This document shows, piece after piece, positions 23,346 through 33,832 of a stretch of DNA of 64,000 bases; within the stretch, counting starts at the first letter, position 1, and every line of letters begins with the position of its first letter. Source of the DNA: DATHTC01 sp963746805 (GTDB lineage: Bacteria; Actinomycetota; Thermoleophilia; Gaiellales; Gaiellaceae); contig CAVVCQ010000001.1 in assembly GCA_963746805.1 (NCBI GenBank), positions 434,001 to 498,000 of the forward strand. Direction: 5' to 3'. The position numbers and the translations under genes are program-made. The notes below the pieces were generated by a model. The model saw nothing but the letters and a program-made list of their open reading frames with translations, had not been told where the DNA came from and did no database searches.

Positions 23346-23349
<4 letters not shown>
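22327..23349 (+). CDS. Peptide-type ABC transporter ATPase (OppD/DppD-like)
   Basis: 340 residues from GTG 22327. Walker A GESGSGKSV, signature FSGGMRQRVMIAMAL, Walker B DLLIADEPTTALDVT, H-loop MITHDLGVVAE, and the C-terminal oligopeptide-type Cys cluster (CRFHPRCPYVMDVC, RCW) that binds an iron-sulfur cluster in some relatives. It would energise peptide uptake together with the next gene. It overlaps that gene by 4 bases. Confidence 0.95.
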
Positions 23350-24434
<1,085 letters not shown>

Positions 24435-24436
24435 CG

Positions 24437-24796
24437 ATGTGGCGCGGCGCCGCTCGCCGCTTCGGGATGATGCTCGGAGGGGTGGTGGGCGTGACCGCCC
24501 TCGTCGCGGCTCTGCTCGGGCTCGTCGTCGGGAGCTCCCTGTCGCGCGCCGTCTCACTCGGCTTCTACGCCGTGGGGAGCTTCCTCGTGATCATCGGCTT
24601 CTTCGTGGGCAACCGGGGCCCGATCCGGGCCAAGGGCGAGGACGCCGCCCTGTTCGGGCTGTTCCCGCTGCGGCGGCGCTGGGCCGAGCCGGAGGAGCAC
24701 GCGGGCACGATCAACGACTCCGCGCTCCTCGTCGTCCTCGGCTTCGTGCTCATCGTCCTGGGGATCGCGGTCGATACCAGGTATGACTTGATTTGA
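24437..24796 (+). CDS. Small membrane protein, unknown function
   Basis: 119 residues starting two bases after the ATPase stop, so probably in the same operon. Three hydrophobic segments (GVVGVTALVAALLGLVVG, AVGSFLVIIGFFVG, ALLVVLGFVLIVLGIAV) with a charged loop (FPLRRRWAEPEEHAG). Nothing ties it to transport except position. Confidence 0.65.
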   Translation: MWRGAARRFGMMLGGVVGVTALVAALLGLVVGSSLSRAVSLGFYAVGSFLVIIGFFVGNRGPIRAKGEDAALFGLFPLRRRWAEPEEHAGTINDSALLVVLGFVLIVLGIAVDTRYDLI

Positions 24797-24841
24797 TCCC
24801 GGAGAGCTAACCTCTCTCGAAGGAGCCCGTCCAAAGAAACA

Positions 24842-25303
24842 ATGAGTGTTTTGCCCCGCCCCTCCCTGCCCTGCCAGCGTGCGCGCGAATGGGCGTCCCT
24901 GCGTCTCGACGGCGAGCTCTCGCAGCTCGAGAGCGCGATGCTCGAGTCGCACCTTGCCCGGTGCGCGGCGTGCCACGAGGTCGTCTTCCAGACGGAGGCC
25001 TTCACGACCGCGCTGCGCGCGTCGCCGCTCGAGGTGCTCCGGCGCCCGATCGCGATCCCGCGTGCCGCGGCCATGCGTGCCGCCCGTGTGACGGCGGCCG
25101 CCGCGGTGATGCTCGTCGCCGCCGGGCTCGGCAGTGTGTTCGCGACCTCGATGCCGTCGTCCGCGACCGAGCACGCCGCGCCGCAGCTCTCGCTGGTCGA
25201 CTCCGACGACCGCCTGCTCCGCGACATGCGCCGCGACCAGCTGCGGATCGAGCGGGCGATGCTCCAGACGAACTCGCGCAACCAGATCGGTCACGTCATC
25301 TAG
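24842..25303 (+). CDS. Putative zinc-finger (zf-HC2) membrane protein, anti-sigma-like
   Basis: 153 residues. The N-terminal domain has the anti-sigma zinc-finger pattern, with Cys 11 (LPCQRAREWASLRLDGELS) and the later HLARCAACHE. One hydrophobic segment follows (VTAAAAVMLVAAGLGSVFA), then an extracytoplasmic tail. Such proteins usually hold an ECF sigma factor, but no sigma gene is adjacent. An AAGGAG sits 16 bases before the ATG, farther than usual. Confidence 0.65.
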   Translation: MSVLPRPSLPCQRAREWASLRLDGELSQLESAMLESHLARCAACHEVVFQTEAFTTALRASPLEVLRRPIAIPRAAAMRAARVTAAAAVMLVAAGLGSVFATSMPSSATEHAAPQLSLVDSDDRLLRDMRRDQLRIERAMLQTNSRNQIGHVI

Positions 25304-25489
25304 TGCTCGCGGGCTCGTCCTTCATCACCCAGCACTGCTGAGCGCTCGAGCGCGCCGACAGGTTGTCGGCGGCGGAGGAATGGCGTCGAACGGCGCCCTC
25401 CCGGCGCGGCTCGGATAGACTCGGGGCGCTTCGCCGGCGCCTTCGCGCCAGGCGTGCCCGCCCTCACGACCAGGCCTCTTGGGAGATGC

Positions 25490-26929
25490 ATGTCTGAGCA
25501 GACGACAACGAACGGCAGCAAGCAGAACGTCGGCAAGCTGCTGGAGATCAAGGGCGTCGTGATTGACGCCGTCTTCACCGGCGGACTGCCGGGAATCAAC
25601 ACCGCCGTGCGGATCGACGTCCCGGCCCGCGACGGGCAGGAGGCGCGGGTGCTGATCGCGGAGGTGCAGCAGCACCTCGGCGACGATCGCATTCGGGCGG
25701 TCGCGATGGACTCGACCGACGGCCTCGCCCGCGGCATCGACGTGGTCGACACGGGCGCCCCGATCTCGGTCCCGGTCGGCGACCAGACGCTCGGACGCAT
25801 CTGGAACGTCCTCGGCGAGCCGGTCGACAACAAGGAGCCGGCCTCGGGCGAGCGGTCGCCGATCCACCGGGACCCGCCCGGGTTCCGCGACCTGTCTCCG
25901 AAGGTCGAGATCTTCGAGACCGGGATCAAGGTCATCGACCTGATCGCCCCGTACGTCCGCGGCGGCAAGGTCGGACTCTTCGGCGGCGCCGGCGTCGGCA
26001 AGACGGTTCTCATCCAGGAGCTGATCCACAACATCGCGCGCCAGCACGGCGGCGTCTCGGTCTTCGCCGGCGTGGGCGAGCGCACGCGCGAGGGCAACGA
26101 CCTCTACCTCGAGATGGAGGAGTCGGGCGTGCTCGACAAGGTCGCGCTCGTCTACGGCCAGATGAACGAGCCGCCGGGGGCGCGTCTCCGCGTCGCGCTC
26201 TCGGGCCTGACGATGGCCGAGCACTTCCGCGACGAGGGCCAGGACGTGCTCCTCTTCATCGACAACATCTTCCGCTTCGTCCAGGCGGGCTCCGAGGTGT
26301 CGGCGCTCCTCGGCCGCATGCCGAGCGCCGTCGGCTACCAGCCGACGCTCGCCACCGAGATGGGCCAGCTGCAGGAGCGGATCACGTCCACGCGCGAGGG
26401 CTCGGTCACTTCGGTGCAAGCGATCTACGTGCCGGCCGACGACCTCACCGACCCGGCGCCGGCGAACACGTTCGCGCACCTCGATGCCACCACCGTGCTC
26501 TCCCGCGCGATCGTGGAGCAGGGCATCTACCCGGCCGTCGACCCGCTCGACTCGTCGTCGCGGGCGCTGCAGCCGGGGGTCGTCTCCGACGAGCACTACC
26601 AGACGGCGACCCAGGTGCAGCAGGTGCTGCAGCGCTACAAGGACCTGCAGGACATCATCGCCATCCTCGGCATCGACGAGCTCACGGACGAGGACAAGGT
26701 GGTCGTCTCTCGCGCGCGCAAGATCCAGCGGTTCCTCTCGCAGCCGAACTTCGTGGCGGAGCAATTCACCGGGCGCGCCGGCGAGTACGTGAAGCTCGAG
26801 GACACGATCCACGGCTTCCAGGAGATCCTGGAGGGCAAGCACGACGACCTGTCGGAGCAGGCCTTCTACATGGTCGGCCCGATCGAGCAGGCCGTCGAGG
26901 CCGCCGAGAAGCAGGCCGCGGCGGCCTAG
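25490..26929 (+). CDS. atpD: F1 ATP synthase subunit beta
   Basis: 479 residues. Walker A GGAGVGKT at 165-172, GERTREGNDLY with the catalytic Glu, VLLFIDNIFRFVQAGSE and the DELSEED-like loop as DELTDEDK. It is the catalytic subunit of the F1 head. The start is the ATG at 25490 after GGGAG; a TAGACT box at 25416-25421 suggests a 5' leader of about 60 bases. It is followed by atpC, but atpA/atpG do not precede it. Confidence 0.98.
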   Translation: MSEQTTTNGSKQNVGKLLEIKGVVIDAVFTGGLPGINTAVRIDVPARDGQEARVLIAEVQQHLGDDRIRAVAMDSTDGLARGIDVVDTGAPISVPVGDQTLGRIWNVLGEPVDNKEPASGERSPIHRDPPGFRDLSPKVEIFETGIKVIDLIAPYVRGGKVGLFGGAGVGKTVLIQELIHNIARQHGGVSVFAGVGERTREGNDLYLEMEESGVLDKVALVYGQMNEPPGARLRVALSGLTMAEHFRDEGQDVLLFIDNIFRFVQAGSEVSALLGRMPSAVGYQPTLATEMGQLQERITSTREGSVTSVQAIYVPADDLTDPAPANTFAHLDATTVLSRAIVEQGIYPAVDPLDSSSRALQPGVVSDEHYQTATQVQQVLQRYKDLQDIIAILGIDELTDEDKVVVSRARKIQRFLSQPNFVAEQFTGRAGEYVKLEDTIHGFQEILEGKHDDLSEQAFYMVGPIEQAVEAAEKQAAAA

Positions 26930-26978
26930 TGTCCCACGCGCGGATCACCGCTCGGCGAGACCCACGGGCGGAACACTG

Positions 26979-27413
26979 ATGGCCGACCGGCCGAAGTTCG
27001 ACGTCTCGCTCGTCACCCCGGACGGGGCGGCGTACGAGGGGGAGGCGGAGATGCTGGTCGTCCCCGGCGCGGCCGGTGAGATCGGCGTGCTCGCGCGCCA
27101 CGCACCCCTCGTCGCGACGCTGAAGGCGGGCTCGACGCGCGTCTACCGCTCCGTCGACTCGGAGGACGTGCTCGAGTTCGCCACCGGGCCCGGGTTCTTC
27201 CAGGTGCAGCTCGACCGCGCGATCGCGCTCGTCGACGATGCCGTCGCCGCGAAGGAGATCGACGACGACCGCGCCCGGCGGCAGCTCGACGAGGCCCGCG
27301 CGGAGCTCGAGCAGCTCGAGGCGGGCGAGTCGCAGGCCGACCGCTGGCAGCTCGAGCAGCGGATCAAGCACGCCGAGAACCAGCTCTCCGTCGCCGGTCG
27401 CGGCTCGGACTAG
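26979..27413 (+). CDS. atpC: F1 ATP synthase subunit epsilon
   Basis: 144 residues. The N-terminal beta-sandwich is typical (FDVSLVTPDGAAYEGEAEML, GEIGVLARHAPLVATLKAG), followed by the helical C-terminal domain (DDRARRQLDEARAELEQLEA) that regulates ATP hydrolysis. Directly downstream of atpD. Confidence 0.95.
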   Translation: MADRPKFDVSLVTPDGAAYEGEAEMLVVPGAAGEIGVLARHAPLVATLKAGSTRVYRSVDSEDVLEFATGPGFFQVQLDRAIALVDDAVAAKEIDDDRARRQLDEARAELEQLEAGESQADRWQLEQRIKHAENQLSVAGRGSD

Positions 27414-27424
27414 CGGGCCCGGGC

Positions 27425-28129
27425 GTGAAGGCGGTCGTCCGCGAGACGCGCGAGGTGGCGAAGGGGACGCTCCTCGCGGTCTTCGAGGTCGACGGCTACC
27501 CCGATTACCGGCCCGGGAACTACTTCTGGGTCGAGTTGCCCGACCGCGGGCACCAGGACGAGAAAGGGCTCAGGCGTCACATCACGATCGTCACGTCCCC
27601 GACCGAGCCGGGCGTCGTCGGCCTCGCCACGCGCCTGCGCGACACGGCCTTCAAGCGCACGCTCGCGGAGCTCGAGCCGGGCGACGAGGTTCAGGTGGAG
27701 GAGCCGAAGGGCTCGTTCCTCCTGCCCGAGGACACCTCGCAGCCGTACGTGTTCGTCGCGGGCGGCATCGGCATCACCGTCTTCCGCTCGATGCTGCGCT
27801 ACATCGCGGACACGGGCGCCCCCTACGACGTCACGCTCCTGTACTCGAACCGCGACCGGGCCTCGGCCGCGTTCCTCGACGAGCTTGCCGAGCTGGAGGC
27901 GCAGATCGCCGGCCTGCGGGTCGTCCTCACCATGACCGACGACGACGGGTGGGAGGGCGAGCACCGCCGCATCGACGAGGGTTTCCTGCGCGACCACGTC
28001 GGCGACCTCTCCCGACCGACCTTCTTCGTGGCCGGCCCGCCCGCGATGGCCGAGGGCGTCTCGGAGCTGCTCGCCACGGCCGGCGTGCCCGAGGACCGCG
28101 TGCACACTGGCCGATTCGCCGGGTACTAA
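27425..28129 (+). CDS. FAD/NAD(P)-binding oxidoreductase, ferredoxin-NADP reductase type
   Basis: 234 residues. The FAD-binding barrel has RPGNYFWVEL and RRHITIVTSPTEP (the RxYS-like FAD motif as RHIT), the nucleotide domain VFVAGGIGITVFRSML, VTLLYSNRD and the closing FFVAGPPAMAEGV. It has no iron-sulfur or globin domain, so it needs a separate electron partner. It starts 11 bases after atpC and is probably co-transcribed; the biological link to ATP synthase is unclear. Confidence 0.88.
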   Translation: MKAVVRETREVAKGTLLAVFEVDGYPDYRPGNYFWVELPDRGHQDEKGLRRHITIVTSPTEPGVVGLATRLRDTAFKRTLAELEPGDEVQVEEPKGSFLLPEDTSQPYVFVAGGIGITVFRSMLRYIADTGAPYDVTLLYSNRDRASAAFLDELAELEAQIAGLRVVLTMTDDDGWEGEHRRIDEGFLRDHVGDLSRPTFFVAGPPAMAEGVSELLATAGVPEDRVHTGRFAGY

Positions 28130-28136
28130 CGCGCTA

Positions 28137-28243
28137 CAGTTCGAACCCCGGAGAGCTTTGAGAAGCAGCTTGGCGACCGGGTTACCAAACGCCTAAAGCG
28201 CTGGGAAGTCCCCACTTCCTCGCGTTGGGCGCAAGGAGCGACA
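28137..28243 (+). promoter_or_regulatory. Structured 5' leader of metH, no known riboswitch recognised
   Basis: About 105 bases with several pairing elements: GGCG(28170s)...CGCC enclosing ACCGGGTTACCAAA, and an AGCGC/GCGTT stem enclosing the perfect hairpin GGAAGT-CCCC-ACTTCC. Further on CAAGGAGCG is the metH Shine-Dalgarno. It lacks the core motifs I know for SAM-I, SAM-IV, SAH and cobalamin riboswitches. A role in metH control is inferred from position and folding only. Confidence 0.45.
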
Positions 28244-31200
28244 GTGGCGACGAGGATCGAACAGCTGAGGGCCTTGCTCGACGAGCGGATCGTCGTGCTC
28301 GACGGCGCCTGGGGAGTGCTCCTACAGGGCCGCGGGCTCACCGAGGAGGAGTGGCGCGGCGAGCGGTTCGCCGGCCACGCGAGCGACGTCAAGGGCGATC
28401 CGGACCTGCTGAACCTCACGCGTCCGGACCTCGTCGAGTCGATCCATCGCGCCTACCTCGACGCCGGCGCCCACGTGACGACGACGAACACGTTCACGGC
28501 GAGTTCGATCGGGCAGGCCGACTACGGGCTCGAGCACGCCGTCCGCGAGATGAACGTCGAGGGCGCGCGCATCGCCCGACGCGTGGCCGACGAGCACGGG
28601 GGCTTCGTCGCAGGCTCGGTCGGGCCGCTCAACGTCACGCTCTCGCTCTCGCCGAAGGTCGACGACCCCGCGTACCGGCAGGTCGGCTTCGACGCAGTCG
28701 TCGAGGCGTACATCGAGCAGATGCGCGCGCTCGCAGAGGGCGGCGTCGACCTCTTCCTGATCGAGACGATCTTCGACACGCTGAACGCGAAAGCCGCGAT
28801 CGTGGCCGCGCGCGAGGCCGCGCCGGACGTGCCGCTCTGGCTGTCGTTCACCGCCGTCGACAAGAGCGGCCGCAACCTCTCCGGCCAGACGAGCGACGCC
28901 TTCTGGACGTCGGTCGAGCACGCCGAGCCGCTGATCGTCGGGGTCAACTGCTCGCTCGGCGCGACGGAGATGCGGCCCTTCCTCGAGGACCTCTCCCGCG
29001 TCGCCGACACGTACGTCTCGTGTCACCCGAACGCCGGCCTCCCGAACGCGCTCGGGCTCTACGACGAGCACGCCCACGACACGAGCCGGCTCCTGCGCGA
29101 GTTCGCTGCCGACGGCCTCGTCAACCTCGTCGGCGGCTGCTGCGGGACGACGCCCGAGCACACCGAGGCGATCGCCGCGGCAGTGGCGGGTCTCGCCCCG
29201 CGGGACGTGCCGGAGCCGAGACGCCGGCCGCGCTTCAGCGGTCTGGAACGGTTCGAGATCGGTCCCGACACCGGCTTCGTCCTCGTCGGCGAGCGCACGA
29301 ACGTGACCGGCTCGGCGCGCTTCCGGCGGCTGATCGAGGCCGACGACTTCGCCGGTGCGGTCGAGGTCGCGCTCGAGCAGGTGCGCGGCGGCGCGAACCT
29401 CATCGACGTGAACATGGACGCCGACCTGCTCGAGGCCGAACAGGCGATGACGACCTTCCTCAACGTGATCGCGACCGAGCCCGAGGTGGCGCGGCTGCCG
29501 GTGATGGTCGACTCCTCGCGCTGGTCGGCGCTCGAGGCGGGGCTGAAGTGCCTGCAGGGCAAGGGAGTCGTCAACTCGATCTCGCTGAAGGAGGGGGAGG
29601 CGTCGTTCCTCGAGCAGGCGCGGACGATCCGGCGCTACGGGGCCGGGGTGGTCGTGATGGCCTTCGACGAGGACGGGCAGGCGGTCGATGCCGAGCGCCG
29701 CGTGGCCATCTGCGGCCGGGCCTACGACCTGCTCACGCGCGAGGCCGGCTTCGCGCCCGAGGACATCGTCTTCGACCCGAACGTGCTCGCCGTCGCCACC
29801 GGGATCGAGGAGCACGACGACTACGCGCGCGCCTTCATCGAGAGCCTGCCCCGGATCAAGGAGCGCTGCCCGGGCTCGCTCACCTCGGGCGGGATCTCGA
29901 ACCTCTCGTTCTCGTTCCGCGGCAACGACGCGGTGCGCGAGGCGATGCACGCCGTGTTCCTCTACCACGCGATCCACGCCGGGCTCGACATGGGCATCGT
30001 GAATGCCGGCCAGCTCGCGGTCGTCGAGGACATCCCGGCCGACCTGCGCGAGGCCGTCGAGGACGTGATCTGGAACCGCCGCTCGGACGGGACCGACCGG
30101 CTCGTCGAGCTGGCCGAGCGGTACCGCGGCGAGGGCGCGACCGCGCGGGAGCGTGATCTCGCGTGGCGCGAGGCCCCGGTCGAGGAGCGGCTCTCGTACG
30201 CGCTCGTCCACGGAATCGTCGACTTCATCGAGGACGACACGGAGGAGGCGCGGCAGAAGCTGGCGCGGCCGCTCGACGTGATCGAGGGCCCGCTCATGGA
30301 CGGCATGAAGGTCGTCGGCGACCTCTTCGGCGACGGCCGCATGTTCCTGCCGCAGGTCGTGAAGTCCGCGCGCGCGATGAAGCGAGCCGTCGCCTACCTC
30401 GAGCCGTACATGGAGGACGAGAAGGCCGGCGGCCGGACGCAGGGGAAGGTCGTGCTCGCCACCGTCAAGGGCGACGTGCACGACATCGGGAAGAACATCG
30501 TCGGCGTCGTCCTCGGCTGCAACAACTACGACGTGGTCGATCTCGGCGTCATGGTCTCGGCCGACCGCATCCTCGAAGCAGCCGCCGAGGAGGGCGCCCA
30601 CGTGATCGGCCTCTCCGGCCTGATCACGCCGTCGCTGGACGAGATGGTCTCCGTCGCGTCGGAGATGGAGCGGCGCGGGCTCGACCTGCCGCTGCTCGTC
30701 GGCGGCGCGACGACGTCGAAGCAGCACACGGCCGTCCGGATCGCGCCCGCGTACTCCCGCGAGACCGTCCACGTGCTCGACGCCTCGCGCGTCGTCGGGG
30801 TCATGTCCGAGCTGCTCGACCCGGAGCGCCGCGCCGCGCTCGGTGAGCGGACACGGGCCGACCAGGAGCGCCTCCGGGTGCAGCACGCCGAGCGCGGACG
30901 CAAGCCGCTCGTCTCGCTGGCGGACGCGCGCGCGAACCGCGACCAGGTCGCCTTCGCGGACCTGGCGCAGCCGCCGTTCGAGGGCCGCGCCATGGTCGAG
31001 CCTTCCGTCGCCGAGCTGCGCCCGTACGTCGACTGGCAGTTCCTCTTCCACGCGTGGGATCTCAAGGGCCGGTTCCCGGCGATCCTCGAGCAGCCCGCCG
31101 CGCGCGAGCTCTACGACGACGCCCTGGCCCTGCTCGACCGGCTCGAGGCGGAGGACGCGTTCCGCCCCGTCGGCGTGTACGGCTTCTGGCCTGCACGCAG

Positions 31201-31810
31201 TGAGGGCGACGACATCGTCCTGGACGGCGCCAGGCTGCCGATGCTGCGCCAGCAGGCCGAGCGCAGCGACTCGCGGGCGAATCTCTCGCTCGCCGACTAC
31301 GTCGCGCCCGAGGGCGATCACGTCGGCGCATTCGCGGTCGCGATCCACGGGGCCGACGAGGCCGCGGCTCGGTTCGAGGCCGAGCACGACGACTACACCG
31401 CGATCATGACCAAGGCCCTCGCCGACCGGCTCGCCGAGGCCTTCGCGGAGTGGCTGCACGAGCGCGCGCGGCGCGAGTGGTACGCGCCGGACGAGCGGCT
31501 CGCGAACGAGGATCTCGTGGCGGAGCGGTTCCGCGGCATCCGGCCGGCCTTCGGCTACCCGGCCTGCCCCGACCACTCGCAGAAGGACGCGCTCTTCGCC
31601 CTCCTGCGCGCCGAGGAGGCCGGGCTCTCGTTGACCGAGACGTACGCGACGCTCCCCGCGGCGAGCGTCAGCGGCCTCTATCTCGCCCACCCGCAGGCGC
31701 GCTACTTCAGCATCGGCCGCATCGGGCGCGACCAGCTGGAGGACTACGCTGCGCGCAAGGGAATGACGGTGGACGAGGCCGAGCGCTGGTTGCGGCCGCT
31801 CCTCGTCTAA
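28244..31810 (+). CDS. metH: Cobalamin-dependent methionine synthase
   Basis: 1188 residues, full length. Modules in order: homocysteine domain (VLDGAWGVLLQGRGL, zinc ligands in GVNCSLG and GGCCGTTPEH), methyl-THF domain (GERTNVTGSARFRRLI, GANLIDVNMDADLL), B12 cap and binding domains (GDVHDIGKNIVGVVLGCN; lower axial His about 746), and the AdoMet reactivation domain (RPAFGYPACPDH, ISGLYLAHP-like SGLYLAHPQARYF). It remethylates homocysteine with methyl-THF. The GTG start follows AAGGAG. ahcY and mtnA lie within 11 kb. Confidence 0.98.
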   Translation: MATRIEQLRALLDERIVVLDGAWGVLLQGRGLTEEEWRGERFAGHASDVKGDPDLLNLTRPDLVESIHRAYLDAGAHVTTTNTFTASSIGQADYGLEHAVREMNVEGARIARRVADEHGGFVAGSVGPLNVTLSLSPKVDDPAYRQVGFDAVVEAYIEQMRALAEGGVDLFLIETIFDTLNAKAAIVAAREAAPDVPLWLSFTAVDKSGRNLSGQTSDAFWTSVEHAEPLIVGVNCSLGATEMRPFLEDLSRVADTYVSCHPNAGLPNALGLYDEHAHDTSRLLREFAADGLVNLVGGCCGTTPEHTEAIAAAVAGLAPRDVPEPRRRPRFSGLERFEIGPDTGFVLVGERTNVTGSARFRRLIEADDFAGAVEVALEQVRGGANLIDVNMDADLLEAEQAMTTFLNVIATEPEVARLPVMVDSSRWSALEAGLKCLQGKGVVNSISLKEGEASFLEQARTIRRYGAGVVVMAFDEDGQAVDAERRVAICGRAYDLLTREAGFAPEDIVFDPNVLAVATGIEEHDDYARAFIESLPRIKERCPGSLTSGGISNLSFSFRGNDAVREAMHAVFLYHAIHAGLDMGIVNAGQLAVVEDIPADLREAVEDVIWNRRSDGTDRLVELAERYRGEGATARERDLAWREAPVEERLSYALVHGIVDFIEDDTEEARQKLARPLDVIEGPLMDGMKVVGDLFGDGRMFLPQVVKSARAMKRAVAYLEPYMEDEKAGGRTQGKVVLATVKGDVHDIGKNIVGVVLGCNNYDVVDLGVMVSADRILEAAAEEGAHVIGLSGLITPSLDEMVSVASEMERRGLDLPLLVGGATTSKQHTAVRIAPAYSRETVHVLDASRVVGVMSELLDPERRAALGERTRADQERLRVQHAERGRKPLVSLADARANRDQVAFADLAQPPFEGRAMVEPSVAELRPYVDWQFLFHAWDLKGRFPAILEQPAARELYDDALALLDRLEAEDAFRPVGVYGFWPARSEGDDIVLDGARLPMLRQQAERSDSRANLSLADYVAPEGDHVGAFAVAIHGADEAAARFEAEHDDYTAIMTKALADRLAEAFAEWLHERARREWYAPDERLANEDLVAERFRGIRPAFGYPACPDHSQKDALFALLRAEEAGLSLTETYATLPAASVSGLYLAHPQARYFSIGRIGRDQLEDYAARKGMTVDEAERWLRPLLV

Positions 31811-31840
31811 CCGAATCGGCGGCTATCCTCCGCCACCGGG

Positions 31841-31864
31841 GGAGCGCCGCCATGGCGCTCCTTT
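31841..31864 (+). terminator. metH terminator hairpin
   Basis: An 8-bp stem GGAGCGCC / GGCGCTCC with loop GCCAT, followed by TTT. It lies between the metH stop and the LCP gene. Confidence 0.7.
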
Positions 31865-31873
31865 GCATGAACG

Positions 31874-33832
31874 ATGAAGACGACGCTGAAGAGAAGCATC
31901 GGGCGCTCCACCGCGGCGGAGCACAACGGGAACGGCAACGGCAACGGCCGGGTCGACGCGATCGCTGCGCCGCTCGCGCCGGTGCGCCGCTACCGGGTCG
32001 AGCCGCCGCGGCGCCGCGGCGTCGGCCGCATCCTCCTTGTCGCGGTCGCCTGGCTCTTCGTTGCCGTGCTCGTCGTCGCGGCCGGTCTCGCGGGCGGGGC
32101 CTACCTCTACCTCGAGGAGGGCGTCGCCCAGGCGATCGCGCCGCGGGACGCGCAGGTGATCGCGGCCTCCAAGACGCTCGACGCCGTGCCCGCGGGCGAG
32201 CCCGCGGTCGCGCTCGCGATCGGCTACGACCGGCGCTTGGGAGCCGAGGGCGCCGTGAACGGCGCGCGCTCCGACACGATCATGCTGCTGCGCGCCGACC
32301 CGGAGACGAACTCGGTGTCGATGCTCTCCTTCCCGCGGGACCTCCTCGTCGACATCCACTGCCCGGGGAAGGCCGTCTTCCAGAACCGGATCAACGAGGC
32401 CTACTCGCAGTGCGGCGTCCAGGGCACGGTCGAGACCGTCCGGCACCTCACCGGGCTGCCGCTCAACTACCTCATCACGGTCAACTTCCACGGCTTCAAG
32501 CAGCTCGTGGCCAACATGGGCGGCGTCTGGCTCGACATCGACCGGCGCTACTACAACCCCGAGGGCAGCGGCTACGCGGCGATCGACATCGAGCCCGGCT
32601 ACCAGAAGCTCAACGGCCAGGACGCGCTCGACTTCGTGCGCTACCGGCACACCGACTCGGACATCTACCGGCTCGCCCGCCAGCAGCTCTTCGTCCAGTC
32701 GTTCAAGCAGGCGCTCGCGGGCCAGTTCTCGCCGACCGACCTGCCGCGGATCGTCAAGACGGTCACCGACAGCGTCGAGGTCGGCCAGTCGGACAACAAG
32801 GAGTTCGACGTGCGGACGCTCCTCGGCTACGGCCTCTTCCTCTACGACCGGCCGAACGTCTACCAGTCGAAGATCGACCTGTCCTGCTACGGCTCGGACG
32901 ACGTCGCGGCGATCACGGTGGACGACTCGTGTATCCGCAGTGCGGTCTCGGACTTCGTCACGCCGGACGTCGAGGCGTCGGAGAAGGCGACGGCCGTCGC
33001 GCTCGGCAGGAAGCCGAAGACGGCCGTGCCGCTGCCGAAGGACACGAGCGTCGTCGTCCTCAACGGGAACGGCGTGCCCGGCGCGGCCGCGGACGCGTCG
33101 TACCAGCTCACCCAGCGCGGCTACGTGACGCTGCAGCCTCCGAACAACCTGCCCGCCAACGCGCCGACGCAGGACTACTACCGCTCCAAGGTCTACTTCG
33201 ACTCCAGCAAGCCGCGGGCCGAGGCCGCGGCGAAGAAACTCGGCAGCCTCGTCGGGCAGGCGGACGTGGAGCCGTTCCCGGTCGACGTGCCCGAGGTGCG
33301 GACGCTCGCGAACGGCGCGATGGCCGTGCTCGTGCTGGGTCAGGTGTTCGACGGCACGGTCGAGCCGGTCCCGGTCGACCGGACGCCCGAGCGGACCCCG
33401 CCGGCGGTCGTCAGGAACCCGGATCTGACCCTGCCGGGCCTGCGCGAGGCGCAGAAGCGCTTCCGCTGGCCGCTCGAGCACCCGACCGTCGTCGAGCAGG
33501 CGTCACAGCTGTCGACACAGTCGGGCATTCGCGCCTACTCCGTCGCGGGTCACAAGACCGTGCGCCTCACGTTCGTGCACGCGAACGGGGAGTACTGGGG
33601 GATCCAGATGGTGAAGTGGCGCGAGGCGCCGGTGCTGCAGGCGCCGACGCGCAAGCTCTTCGTCAAGGGCCGCCGCTACGACCTCCACTACGTCGGCCCG
33701 AAGCTGCACATGGTCGTGCTCCGCGAGAACGGCGCCACCTACTGGGTCGTCAACACGATCCTCAACACGATGTCGAACGAGACGATGCTCGCCATCGCCC
33801 GCGGCCTGAAGCCGCTGCCCAAGGCGAGTTAG
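31874..33832 (+). CDS. LytR-CpsA-Psr (LCP) family protein with LytR_C domain
   Basis: 652 residues. A Gly/Asn-rich cytoplasmic N-terminus is followed by one membrane segment at 53-80 and the LCP domain (ARSDTIMLLRADPETN, MLSFPRDLLVDI, INEAYSQCG, GGVWLDIDRRYYN, QDALDFVRYRHTDSD). Later comes a LytR_C-like region (SVVVLNGNGVPGAAADASY) and a long extra C-terminal domain. LCP enzymes attach polysaccharides to peptidoglycan or the cell envelope outside the membrane. The 5' leader contains the metH terminator hairpin, so a separate promoter is needed. Confidence 0.92.
   Translation: MKTTLKRSIGRSTAAEHNGNGNGNGRVDAIAAPLAPVRRYRVEPPRRRGVGRILLVAVAWLFVAVLVVAAGLAGGAYLYLEEGVAQAIAPRDAQVIAASKTLDAVPAGEPAVALAIGYDRRLGAEGAVNGARSDTIMLLRADPETNSVSMLSFPRDLLVDIHCPGKAVFQNRINEAYSQCGVQGTVETVRHLTGLPLNYLITVNFHGFKQLVANMGGVWLDIDRRYYNPEGSGYAAIDIEPGYQKLNGQDALDFVRYRHTDSDIYRLARQQLFVQSFKQALAGQFSPTDLPRIVKTVTDSVEVGQSDNKEFDVRTLLGYGLFLYDRPNVYQSKIDLSCYGSDDVAAITVDDSCIRSAVSDFVTPDVEASEKATAVALGRKPKTAVPLPKDTSVVVLNGNGVPGAAADASYQLTQRGYVTLQPPNNLPANAPTQDYYRSKVYFDSSKPRAEAAAKKLGSLVGQADVEPFPVDVPEVRTLANGAMAVLVLGQVFDGTVEPVPVDRTPERTPPAVVRNPDLTLPGLREAQKRFRWPLEHPTVVEQASQLSTQSGIRAYSVAGHKTVRLTFVHANGEYWGIQMVKWREAPVLQAPTRKLFVKGRRYDLHYVGPKLHMVVLRENGATYWVVNTILNTMSNETMLAIARGLKPLPKAS

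Noticed and set aside
28137..28243. SAM, SAH or cobalamin riboswitch before metH
   Set aside because: The core motifs of those classes are not present.
28322..31690. A 1122-codon antisense ORF over metH
   Set aside because: Long antisense frames are common over GC-rich genes; its composition is shadow-like and metH is certain.
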